DNA of 58,959 nucleotides from a virus: IMG/VR virus record IMGVR_UViG_3300030451_003197, positions 1 to 58,959 of that record; one strand, 5' to 3'. Shown piece by piece: positions 33,513 to 41,571 of this stretch (position 1 is its first letter; each line of letters starts with the position of its first letter). The notes under the pieces were generated by a model. It saw only the letters and a program-made list of their open reading frames with translations, ran no database searches and was not told where the DNA came from. The position numbers and the translations under genes were made by a program.

Positions 33513-33875
33513 ATGTGGAAAAGAATATTAAAAGAAAATGGTTTTTTAGTCTACCTAAAACAAGCGGAAACTGATAGTGGTTATTTGCCCGAAAATGCTG
33601 ACTTTAGAACTAGAGATGAAGCCTTTGATTATATCAAAGGAATGGCAAAGCAAGTGGGATATACAGTCGTGGGTAGTGCTAAAGAAGGCAAAGTAGTAAA
33701 GATGGAGAAGGAGATATTTGAAAGCCTTACTTCTCCTTCTCTCTATTATGTTATCAAAATGAATTCTGAAAATAAGCCAGCAAATAATTATGTTCCCGAT
33801 ACTCGCCAATCTAATACAGGGGAAGGCACAAGAAGAAAATTTAGAGGCGAGTTTGAATTAGATGAAGAATACTAA
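33513..33875 (+). CDS. W-tagged protein with shortened tag (120 aa)
   Basis: ATG at 33513 gives M-W-K-R-I-L-K-E-N, the tag with W at position 2. The upstream TTG (33504) overlaps the GTPase stop and would place the W at 5. Strand-helix-strand body (FLVYLKQ, RTRDEAFDYIKGM, YTVVGSA), then a long strand and a polar tail. It follows the GTPase gene closely. Confidence 0.7.
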   Translation: MWKRILKENGFLVYLKQAETDSGYLPENADFRTRDEAFDYIKGMAKQVGYTVVGSAKEGKVVKMEKEIFESLTSPSLYYVIKMNSENKPANNYVPDTRQSNTGEGTRRKFRGEFELDEEY

Positions 33876-33884
33876 GGTGATAAA

Positions 33885-34550
33885 ATGTATCAACAACAAA
33901 TTATAGGACAAACTGCACCACAACAATTTAACCCGCTTTTGAACCCAATTCAACAAGCAAGAACAACAGGCCCAGTAATGGAATACAAACCATTAGCAAT
34001 TAAGCCTAAAAAACAAAGAAAGGAATTCATAAAAATACTAACTCCCGAACCAAAGAAACTATTGTTTCTAAAATATGGGAAGAAGTTTAATCTAAAGGAA
34101 AGATGTGTTGTTTGTGGTTTTCATCACATATGGGAATCCGGAGATTATCTTAGGCCACCTATGCCGTTAGAAAAAGTAACAAAGGGTAGACCATTAATGG
34201 GTACTTATTGTCCTAAACATGCTTCTATCTTTAGACAATTGGAAGTGCTAGACCAACAAATAATAGCAGATAAGCATGGTTTGGAATACAAGGGTTTCAA
34301 ACCTAGAATGCCAAAGATGTTAAAGTCGGGGCCAATTACTAATCTAAGTAAGGAAGATATTGTAACATTAACTGCGGCGGGATATTTAATAAAGCCCCCG
34401 ACCCTGCGAGATAATAGGTCTGCCACAAATGAAGCAATAGAAATTGTTGGCGAGATTAATATATTAACAGATAGGTTAAACTACCTAATGATTCAGCAAG
34501 GAGTAAAGATAACCAAGCCTATATCAGAAGAAACAAACGAGGATGATTAA
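33885..34550 (+). CDS. Zinc-binding hypothetical protein (221 aa)
   Basis: ATG after AAGGTGATAAA. The first ~30 residues are Gln/Pro-rich and probably flexible. C-V-V-C-G-F-H-H near residue 75 and Y-C-P-K-H near residue 108 form a likely zinc site. The C-terminal helical part includes LNYLMIQQGV. Located among capsid accessory genes; role unknown. Confidence 0.7.
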   Translation: MYQQQIIGQTAPQQFNPLLNPIQQARTTGPVMEYKPLAIKPKKQRKEFIKILTPEPKKLLFLKYGKKFNLKERCVVCGFHHIWESGDYLRPPMPLEKVTKGRPLMGTYCPKHASIFRQLEVLDQQIIADKHGLEYKGFKPRMPKMLKSGPITNLSKEDIVTLTAAGYLIKPPTLRDNRSATNEAIEIVGEINILTDRLNYLMIQQGVKITKPISEETNEDD

Positions 34551-34551
34551 A

Positions 34552-35193
34552 ATGGGATTACTAGGAACAAGTAACGGTACTGTATTAGGGGCCGTACAAG
34601 CGCAAAGCGACCAACAATTCAAGAATGTAAATAATCTACTTTCTCTACAAGATAATCATGTAGAAGAGTTTTTCCAATATCATGGAGAACACTTTTTAGT
34701 TGCCTTTGAGAAACTAATGGAAGATGTTATTGAGAGAGTAGTTTCTCAGATGTTGGCTAAGTTATCCTTTACTAACACAGGGGGAGCCATCACTCTAAAC
34801 GCAGAGTGTCTACGAGAATACGAAAGAATAACTCAAGAGAACATAGACTTAGATATTCAGAAGATTCTAGCGGCGGCACTAAACTCGGAAGTTATTAATC
34901 AGAGAAAATTGGCTAAACAACAATACTTAGAATCGCAAGGATTCAGTAATGGACAGGTTTCAGCAGGTGCGGCTATTGCTGGAGTAACAGGTAATATGCA
35001 ACAATATAATCAGATGCAAGGTGCTATGAATAATGGTACTGGTTATCCTATTCCCCCTAGTGGAACAGACGGATATGGTAGGCCATATTGGATTGATGCT
35101 CAAGGGCAGATGTCATATGAGCCTCCAAAATCGGGATTAGGATTAGGTGGGGCAATACAGAAAGGTGCGGCTTGGGCTAAGTGGTTAATGTAA
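34552..35193 (+). CDS. Hypothetical virion protein with Gly/Gln-rich tail (213 aa)
   Basis: ATG at 34552 after GAGGATGATTAAA; the frame from 34543 is rejected. Residues ~20-130 are amphipathic helices. The C-terminal third is low-complexity, rich in G, Q, N, Y and P (MQQYNQMQGAMNNGTGYPIP), typical of flexible virion regions. Confidence 0.65.
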   Translation: MGLLGTSNGTVLGAVQAQSDQQFKNVNNLLSLQDNHVEEFFQYHGEHFLVAFEKLMEDVIERVVSQMLAKLSFTNTGGAITLNAECLREYERITQENIDLDIQKILAAALNSEVINQRKLAKQQYLESQGFSNGQVSAGAAIAGVTGNMQQYNQMQGAMNNGTGYPIPPSGTDGYGRPYWIDAQGQMSYEPPKSGLGLGGAIQKGAAWAKWLM

Positions 35194-35208
35194 TCTTAGG
35201 TGATTGAC

Positions 35209-36600
35209 TTGGTTCAAATATCCTTTGCAGAAAAAATACGCTCTTTACCAGAAGATAACGAGTTAGTTAAGAAAAAGTTTGTAGAGTATTTGGGAACCAA
35301 TAACGATGGAGATATTAGGATATTTAGAGACATCATTTATGTTATGCTAAGAGAGGCTAACAGAAATAATAATTTAGAAGAAGTTAAACAAGAAGTTTCT
35401 AAATTAATTAAAGAAATACTTGAAGATGAAGCCCTTTCCTATGAAATCTATTCTGCTGATGGAGAAGCCTTTGTGGAGTTTTTAGGTAGAAATCCTCAAG
35501 AAAGAGAGAGAAGAGAAGAACTAGCAAAGGAGTCTTCTTTGTTTGAGATATTTACTGATGATGATTTGTACTTAGATATGATAGGTGCTAGTGGATTAAA
35601 GACCGGTAGAGAATATGATGTCGAAGATAGAATACCTAGACCTAGAATATTAGGTGCGGGTGGATTCTTAGATGATGAAAGTTTATTAGAAATAGATATT
35701 GAAGACCCTATTATTAAAATAAACATTATTGTAAAAGATATTCCTAAAAAATATAAAGCCATGATTGAAGATGCTAAGAAGAACGCATATCAAGAAGAGG
35801 GTTCTAATTTTGATACAGTAGATGCAGAAGAAGAGAGGCTCAAAAATCTTATTTTAGGAACGCCCGATTTTATTTCTTCTATTACCTTTGATTTTAGAAT
35901 AGATGGAAATGAAAGAAGAACCGCTTATATTCCCGAAATAGAAGGAGTAGGTAAAGAAAATGTTGCAGAAGCAATGATAAATCATTATGTGAATGATATT
36001 AGAAACTTACACAATATTAGAAGTGGCGGTTTTGTTCCAACAGGAAGATACTATACTAGAGAAACTGGAAGTAAAACTAAAGAAGTAAAATATGTTTATA
36101 CTGGTGTTGGTACAACGAAGTCTAAAATTGACTTATCAAAAAATGTTGTATATGAAGAATTACTAGATAATTTTATAGAACAGTTTCAAAACACAAACTT
36201 GTTTGAAGAAAATAATTTTGGCTATGGTATAGACAGTTTTTCGATAGATATTACAGACTTGGTTGAAGATTCCTCTTTCGTTAAAAGCGCAATTCAAAGT
36301 TTAGAAGCACCAAATGAACTAAAAATGTATGAATTGTATTTTACAGTTAGCATAAACAAGCCTAAAGCAAGTGAAATGAAGAAGGCTAAAACCACAGGAG
36401 AGAAAAACAATATTATGAAAAAAGCACTATCAAACTCTAGATTAAACATTGATATTAGAAAGATGGATTTAGGTAAGTTTGATTTTAGTTATTATTCAAA
36501 GGCAGGACAAGTTGTTAGCGATAAAATGGGAGAACACCTAGAAGAAATTAGAGTTAAGTTAGATTGGCTAGAATCTAGAGGATTAGATGGAGGTATATGA
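35209..36600 (+). CDS. Hypothetical virion protein, TTG start (463 aa)
   Basis: TTG at 35209 preceded by AGGTGATTGAC is preferred over GTG 35200, because the GTG lies inside the ribosome-binding site. The N-terminal ~110 residues are helical and acidic, the middle is mixed with many I/D, and the C-terminal ~250 residues appear beta-rich. No recognised domain. Just upstream of the connector gene, so neck- or head-associated is plausible. Confidence 0.7.
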   Translation: MVQISFAEKIRSLPEDNELVKKKFVEYLGTNNDGDIRIFRDIIYVMLREANRNNNLEEVKQEVSKLIKEILEDEALSYEIYSADGEAFVEFLGRNPQERERREELAKESSLFEIFTDDDLYLDMIGASGLKTGREYDVEDRIPRPRILGAGGFLDDESLLEIDIEDPIIKINIIVKDIPKKYKAMIEDAKKNAYQEEGSNFDTVDAEEERLKNLILGTPDFISSITFDFRIDGNERRTAYIPEIEGVGKENVAEAMINHYVNDIRNLHNIRSGGFVPTGRYYTRETGSKTKEVKYVYTGVGTTKSKIDLSKNVVYEELLDNFIEQFQNTNLFEENNFGYGIDSFSIDITDLVEDSSFVKSAIQSLEAPNELKMYELYFTVSINKPKASEMKKAKTTGEKNNIMKKALSNSRLNIDIRKMDLGKFDFSYYSKAGQVVSDKMGEHLEEIRVKLDWLESRGLDGGI

Positions 36601-36601
36601 T

Positions 36602-37909
36602 ATGTCAATTACCAGTTCTCCTAGTGATTATTCTTTGAGTGGTGCGCCCGACTATTCAGCAGGTTTAGGATTTTATACTGATTATATTCAAGTAGCAGAT
36701 TTGTTACAGGTTCCTAGATTTGATGCTTCGGCTACTTACCCAACGAGAGCGCAAGTTGGTAATATCATAAAGAGAGTAGAGGGTATGGTAGATGACAAAT
36801 TGAAAAGGTCATATCGCCCAATCGTAACCAAAAAAGAAATCCACAATTTTGAATATACAAATAGACCCGGCATGACGCTTTATGGCGGCTATGTTGGCTT
36901 TATTCAACTTAGACAAATGAAGATACAGAAGGTTATTTCGCTTCAAGTTTGGTCGGGTAGTGGATATAAGGAAATTGCTTCTGCTCAAAGCAAAATAAAA
37001 CTGTTAGAGAATTATAGAGATATGCACTCAATTATTTTACAACTTCCTAATAGTGGAGTTTCTTTTGAGATGGTTGCTGAAAATAATCTAGATGGTTTAG
37101 GTAATGATGAGTTTTGTACAACCTTTGGAATAAAAACAACTGCTACTGATATTGCATCTCTAATTAATGAAGAGTTTCCTTCTACTCATAAATATACTAA
37201 TGCCGCCTCTAACAAGAGTCTTACTTCTTCTAATCTATCTATTTCAGATTTTTTCTTTGGACAAAAGGAAGAAGGTGATGGTAGTACAGTACTCATATCT
37301 TCTTTGTTATCCGGTGATGATGGTTCAGATTGTACAATAAAGGCTACTATTCAACAAAGTTGTACTACAACAAACTCTTCTACTTCTTTGACTGTTGCCG
37401 ATTCTAGTAAGTTAGCAGTAGGAATGGTAGTCACAGGTACAGGTATTACAGGCACTGTAACTATTGCATCTATTTCTAATTCCACTACTGTAATTCTAGA
37501 TAATCCAGCAAGTGCTAGTGGAACCAATACTCTCACATTTACTACTACTGATGAAATTCCAACAGTCTGCACATTGACGGCTTTTACAGACAAAGAGGAT
37601 ATGAAGAGGACAGGAGACTACTGGCTTTTAGGAGAGGAAGGTAGAATCTTCTTTTTACAAGATTATCCATATCATACCCGCAACTCTGTGTTTGTTTCCT
37701 ATGTTGCTGGAAATAACAGAGTACCTGCGGCAGTACATGAGGCCGCTACCAAACTAGTGGCGGCTGAAATTATTAGACATGACGACCAAAGCGTACTAAT
37801 TACAGAGTCGGGTGCAAATATTTCTACTAAAGAAAAGTATGATATTCTCCGTAAAGAGGCTATGGATATACTAGGTAGTAAGACTGATATTGTTTATTTT
37901 ATTGATTAG
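36602..37909 (+). CDS. Head-tail connector with inserted beta domain (435 aa)
   Basis: ATG after GGAGGTATATGAT. The N-terminal segment (VADLLQVPRFDASATYPTRAQVGNIIKRVEGMVDD in pattern) and the C-terminal helix VHEAATKLVAAEIIRHDD resemble the helical core of gp6-type connectors, with a beta domain between them. Inserted at about 255-320 is a Thr/Ser-rich module with VGMVVTGTGI, also present in the tail tube and hub proteins. Confidence 0.7.
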   Translation: MSITSSPSDYSLSGAPDYSAGLGFYTDYIQVADLLQVPRFDASATYPTRAQVGNIIKRVEGMVDDKLKRSYRPIVTKKEIHNFEYTNRPGMTLYGGYVGFIQLRQMKIQKVISLQVWSGSGYKEIASAQSKIKLLENYRDMHSIILQLPNSGVSFEMVAENNLDGLGNDEFCTTFGIKTTATDIASLINEEFPSTHKYTNAASNKSLTSSNLSISDFFFGQKEEGDGSTVLISSLLSGDDGSDCTIKATIQQSCTTTNSSTSLTVADSSKLAVGMVVTGTGITGTVTIASISNSTTVILDNPASASGTNTLTFTTTDEIPTVCTLTAFTDKEDMKRTGDYWLLGEEGRIFFLQDYPYHTRNSVFVSYVAGNNRVPAAVHEAATKLVAAEIIRHDDQSVLITESGANISTKEKYDILRKEAMDILGSKTDIVYFID

Positions 37910-37917
37910 GTGATTTT

Positions 37918-38190
37918 ATGTGGGAAGATATAATCAAAAGAAGATATATTTCCGAAGACGATAAGAAAAAAAAGAGAAATGCTTCTAAAGATAAAAGGAT
38001 GACCTCGAAAGCACAACGGCTAAACATGATGATACAAAATAGTGGGGCTTTTTCTAAACCCGTTATGAATTTAATTACTAGAGATGAAGAATCTATGAAT
38101 CTTTTTATTGCCAAACTATTAGAAGATAAAAAGAATGTAGATAAAAAATTAAAAAAACTTGCAGAGGCTTTGAGTGAGAGCGAAAAGTAG
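37918..38190 (+). CDS. W-tagged basic protein with shortened tag (90 aa)
   Basis: Begins M-W-E-D-I-I-K-R-R (W at position 2) after AGGTGATTTT. The body is a lysine-rich helical protein with Met- and Asn-containing turns. It is the last tagged gene in the window and lies amid neck genes. Confidence 0.75.
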   Translation: MWEDIIKRRYISEDDKKKKRNASKDKRMTSKAQRLNMMIQNSGAFSKPVMNLITRDEESMNLFIAKLLEDKKNVDKKLKKLAEALSESEK

Positions 38191-38211
38191 GGGCTTTGAG
38201 AGGCGATAATT

Positions 38212-38406
38212 ATGTTAGATGCTAAACTCAAGGAATTAATAAATATCCAAAAGGAAAGGCAATTGGCATTACAAGAATTATCAGTAGTATTAGGATATGA
38301 TATATCATTTAGTGACGATGAAGTTATGCAATTTGCTATGGAAGAGTTTGAAAAACATCTAATGTCTAGAATAGAAAAAGGATTAGGAGAGGCATTAAAT
38401 GGATGA
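38212..38406 (+). CDS. Small helical protein (64 aa)
   Basis: ATG after GAGGCGATAATT. Entirely helical with no Cys or Trp. It overlaps the next gene by eight bases, so the two are co-translated. Position among neck/tail-completion genes. Confidence 0.65.
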   Translation: MLDAKLKELINIQKERQLALQELSVVLGYDISFSDDEVMQFAMEEFEKHLMSRIEKGLGEALNG

Positions 38407-38911
38407 AGTTGGTCTTGTTTTAGATATACTCAGTAATAATTGGGCTTCTAATGCTACTGCTTTAGTAAGTGCTGGAACTATATCTTCTTCTCATGCAGTT
38501 GTACCGGAGTTTATTGACATTAGAAGCCTTACTGCAAACAAGGCTAATAGAGTAGATTTGGGAAGATACCCTGCTACAATAGTTGTTTTTGAAGATTCTC
38601 AAAACATAGAATATCCCACTATACACTACGATTTGAAAAATGAAACATACTCCTTTACTATACACATTAGAGTGTTACATGATGAAAGGTCGGGCTTCGA
38701 TTCTTCATATGGCAAAGACAGGCTAAGGGCTATATACTTGATATTGGCTAGGGTTATTGAAGGAAGCCGTAAAGGTTATACTGCCAGTGATGGTTCAAGA
38801 TTTAATCAACTATTTTTAGGTTCGAGAAATGAGAGCAATGATAGAGGCAAGAAACTATTTGGCTACAAAGTTACATTAGAAGCAAAAAGATTCGCAGTTA
38901 GTATTCCCTAG
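38399..38911 (+). CDS. Probable tail terminator / neck protein (170 aa)
   Basis: Helix-strand layout of a tail-terminator type fold: an N-terminal helix (VGLVLDILSNNW), strands with ATIVVFEDSQ and YSFTIHIRVLHDE, a long helix (RLRAIYLILARVIE), and a C-terminal strand (GYKVTLEAKRF). It sits between connector and tail-tube genes, where the terminator or completion protein is expected. Call is by fold pattern and position. Confidence 0.6.
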   Translation: MDEVGLVLDILSNNWASNATALVSAGTISSSHAVVPEFIDIRSLTANKANRVDLGRYPATIVVFEDSQNIEYPTIHYDLKNETYSFTIHIRVLHDERSGFDSSYGKDRLRAIYLILARVIEGSRKGYTASDGSRFNQLFLGSRNESNDRGKKLFGYKVTLEAKRFAVSIP

Positions 38912-38939
38912 TAAGTAAGTTAGGAAAGGGGGAGATAAT

Positions 38940-40778
38940 ATGGTATTGAACACAGATATATTTTTGGGCGCAGGAACAAGTTTAACATTCATTCCGGAGT
39001 GTGACTTGTATTTAGGAGTAGGAAGACAAGATGACGATAGTGCATATCCCACAAACGGGTCATTAAGTACTAATGAAATCAAGGCTTCTGCTGGTTTTTT
39101 AGCAAACTTTTCTCTAGTTGAAAACTTGTATAGAGGTTGCATTGTTGAAAGATATTCTGCTGATGATACCCTTATGAACTCCCTTAGAATCAAATCTAAT
39201 ACTGCTACTACATTGACTACTGTTGATAGTTTCAAACCAAACGCTACTGATTATTTCGTAATCAAGGCATATGGCGCACCAACTCCTGCTACTACTTCTA
39301 CTGCCAAAAGACTCCTTTCCGATGAATGGCTAGGTATTGTTGAAAGTGCAACTTTCCCAACAGTAGAACCCGAAGTTAAGCAAGTCAATCTAAGTCTCGG
39401 TGGCTCTAGAAACTTTACTTATCAATACAAAGGAATTACTGCCTTTGGTACTGCTGATTTGAACCTTGTTGCAAATCATGGTGCATGGTTGTATTATTTC
39501 TTGGGCCGTTGTACTAGTCTAGTTTGTTCAACCGAAGCAGTTGGTAGTGCTATTACAGACAGATTTACTGCTGGTGAATCAGATAAGATTTTAATTGAAG
39601 GACTTGATGAAAGTGGTTCTGATGTTGCCGTTGGAACAGGAAAAACAATTGCAGGTTTTAGTGAAACTGGGCCAATATTTTATAGGTCTGTAGGAACAGA
39701 TATTTGTCCACCTTTGGCTGATAATGAAATTGCTAATACAGGTAACATGGATGTATTAACAAGACCGACTATTTCTAGTGGTTCTATTACTAATCCAATC
39801 ACTTACACCTTTGCAGAATCAGATTCTGATAATCTTCCTTCTTTTGCTATTGAAAGAAGCGATTCTAAATTAGCGGCAAGTAATCCGTTTAGAACAGACA
39901 CAACTTCCATCTCTATTACTGGTGGTGCTACAACTAGTGGAAGCACCACTATCACTTTTACAGACAATGCTAATTCTGCTCTAATGCAAGTCGGTATGCT
40001 AATTAGTGGAACAGGAATACCTGCTCATACTAGAATTGCACAGGTTGTTAGTGGTACTAAGGCAGAATTAACGAATAATGCTACTGCTACAGGTTCTAGT
40101 TTAACATTCACTCTAACAGAAGATGAAGACAATTCTTTCGTTCAAATTGCTAGAGGTTGTAGAGTAAATACTCTAACTATGACCGCTAATGAAAATGAAG
40201 AAGTTAAGATGACTCTAAGTTTGAATACTAGAAATGTTCACCTTCCTAGTGAAACAGAACAGTATGATGCTAGAAGAGGAGTTAGTGATGAAAAGACTTT
40301 CTTCAATTACGAAGGGAGTACTACCGGTGCTAATTCTGCACAAGAGTTTAGAGAGCCTTTCTTCTTCTCTGATGGAACATTCAAGGTATTGGGTCAAAAC
40401 TTCCTAAAGATTAACACTCTAACTTTAACTATGAATAACAATTTAGCGGATAGAAGATTCTTAGGAGTTTCTGCTAAGGATGTACAGGATTCAGTAGCAG
40501 GACAGAGAAACTACGAAATATCCTTTACAGGTCATGTTACAGACAATGCTCTTTACAAGGCACTAAGAGATGATACTGAAAACATCACTCAAACTATTGA
40601 GTTAGTATTTAGTAAAGCAAATGGCGAAACTATTACTCTAAACTTTACAGACTACTTTGTTTCTGCTAACAATTTCCCAATAGCAGAAGATAAAGGCCCA
40701 ATTGTTGTTGAAGCAACAGTTATGCCTAGAAATCTAAGTTTGTGTACTGTTAAAACACACTGGGTATTGCAGGGGTGA
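38940..40778 (+). CDS. Probable major tail tube protein with inserted domains (612 aa)
   Basis: ATG after GGGGGAGATAAT. Located right before the chaperones and tape measure, the usual tail-tube position. Beta-rich: an N-terminal region with strands, and a C-terminal region (LKINTLTLTMNNNLADRR, YEISFTGHVTD, IELVFSKANGETITLNF) typical of tube proteins. The VGMLISGTGI module is inserted at about 320-385. At 612 residues it is much longer than simple tube proteins, so surface domains are likely. Confidence 0.7.
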   Translation: MVLNTDIFLGAGTSLTFIPECDLYLGVGRQDDDSAYPTNGSLSTNEIKASAGFLANFSLVENLYRGCIVERYSADDTLMNSLRIKSNTATTLTTVDSFKPNATDYFVIKAYGAPTPATTSTAKRLLSDEWLGIVESATFPTVEPEVKQVNLSLGGSRNFTYQYKGITAFGTADLNLVANHGAWLYYFLGRCTSLVCSTEAVGSAITDRFTAGESDKILIEGLDESGSDVAVGTGKTIAGFSETGPIFYRSVGTDICPPLADNEIANTGNMDVLTRPTISSGSITNPITYTFAESDSDNLPSFAIERSDSKLAASNPFRTDTTSISITGGATTSGSTTITFTDNANSALMQVGMLISGTGIPAHTRIAQVVSGTKAELTNNATATGSSLTFTLTEDEDNSFVQIARGCRVNTLTMTANENEEVKMTLSLNTRNVHLPSETEQYDARRGVSDEKTFFNYEGSTTGANSAQEFREPFFFSDGTFKVLGQNFLKINTLTLTMNNNLADRRFLGVSAKDVQDSVAGQRNYEISFTGHVTDNALYKALRDDTENITQTIELVFSKANGETITLNFTDYFVSANNFPIAEDKGPIVVEATVMPRNLSLCTVKTHWVLQG

Positions 40779-40783
40779 TTAGA

Positions 40784-40936
40784 TTGGTTACAAGACAAGA
40801 GAAACTTGCTATGGTTAAAAGACTAAAGGCAGAAGCAAAATCAAAGAAAGAAAAGAAGGCCGAAGAAAAGGCCGCTAAAAAGGCCGCAAAAGAAACGGCT
40901 AAAACTACCACTGAAGTAAAAGAAGTAGTAGAATAA
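40784..40936 (+). CDS. Lys/Ala/Glu-rich small protein (50 aa)
   Basis: TTG start with GGGGTGATTAGA upstream. A continuous charged helix of K, A and E repeats (KKAEEKAAKKAAKE) resembles a histone-H1-like tail. Absent from standard tail gene sets. It fills the gap between tube and chaperone genes exactly. Possibly binds DNA or RNA or acts as a helical spacer. Confidence 0.6.
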   Translation: MVTRQEKLAMVKRLKAEAKSKKEKKAEEKAAKKAAKETAKTTTEVKEVVE

Positions 40937-40945
40937 TTTAATTCC

Positions 40946-40972
40946 ACCAACACCGTTTGTTTGTTTGTTGGT
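40946..40972 (+). other. Hairpin with TTTG repeats before tail chaperones
   Basis: ACCAACA (40946-40952) pairs with TGTTGGT (40966-40972); the loop contains a TTTG repeat. It lies in the 52-base gap before the chaperone gene and could be an mRNA boundary. Confidence 0.35.
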
Positions 40973-40988
40973 ATAGAAGGTGGATAAA

Positions 40989-41360
40989 ATGGAAAAGACA
41001 ATAATAAAAGACAAGAGTGCATTGTTTGCACTACAAGAGCCTACGCTACACTATATTAGAGTAGCACCCGATAAAGATGAATACCTAAAGGTGTGGGTTA
41101 AAGAACCTACATGGGTAGAAGTTGATAGAGCCATTAATAGTCTGATGAAGATTAATGCTAAGACGCAAGAAATGGATATTGACTTAAACGCTATGAATAA
41201 GTACATGGTTGAAAACTTCCTTGAGAAGACAGAACCTCCTTTATCGGCTATTGATATTCTCAGATTGACTCCTTATGTTGGCAATCAAATTAAAGAAATC
41301 TTACCAAACCCATTAACTAGCATGGGCGGTACTGAAGATTCAGCAAAAAACGAGAAGTGA
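40989..41360 (+). CDS. Tail assembly chaperone, G-like
   Basis: ATG at 40989 with AAGGTGGAT upstream. A 123-residue protein located just before a short overlapping ORF and the tape measure, the classic G / G-T arrangement in which both products wrap the tape measure during tail assembly. The C-terminus contains a slippery heptamer A-AAA-AAC followed by a stem-loop, so a minor share of ribosomes should continue in the -1 frame. Confidence 0.8.
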   Translation: MEKTIIKDKSALFALQEPTLHYIRVAPDKDEYLKVWVKEPTWVEVDRAINSLMKINAKTQEMDIDLNAMNKYMVENFLEKTEPPLSAIDILRLTPYVGNQIKEILPNPLTSMGGTEDSAKNEK

Positions 41361-41394
41361 GGAGAGCGTTAAAGGGAGGCAAATGTTCTCCTCA
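41345..41394 (+). promoter_or_regulatory. Programmed -1 ribosomal frameshift signal
   Basis: Slippery heptamer A AAA AAC at 41345-41351 in the correct phase (AAA AAC are zero-frame codons). A 6-base spacer follows, then an 8-bp perfect stem TGAGGAGA (41358-41365) with TCTCCTCA (41387-41394), extendable inward by G-U, C-G and G-U pairs. The zero-frame stop is the first stem triplet. The -1 frame is open into the next ORF and gives a fusion of about 192 residues. Confidence 0.75.
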
Positions 41395-41566
41395 ACTCTC
41401 TTCTCAATTAATCGTTTATACATTGGCAACGGCATTCTCGATAAATCCTATGGAAGTATATGAAATGCCAGCCAGTTTAATAATAGATATGTTGATAATA
41501 CATAAAAACATGAAAGAACTAGAAGCGGAAGAGATGGAGAAGGCATCGAAGGGCGCAAATAGGTGA
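41357..41566 (+). CDS. Tail assembly chaperone, T-like (frameshift extension)
   Basis: The ORF lies in the -1 frame relative to the upstream gene and overlaps its stop (GTGA). It can be read as the extension of a G-T fusion through the frameshift signal, or started at GTG 41357 without a strong ribosome-binding site. Helical, with LIVYTLATAFSINPMEVYEMPASLI. Counterpart of the lambda T domain. Confidence 0.75.
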   Translation: MRRALKGGKCSPQLSSQLIVYTLATAFSINPMEVYEMPASLIIDMLIIHKNMKELEAEEMEKASKGANR

Positions 41567-41571
41567 TTGAT

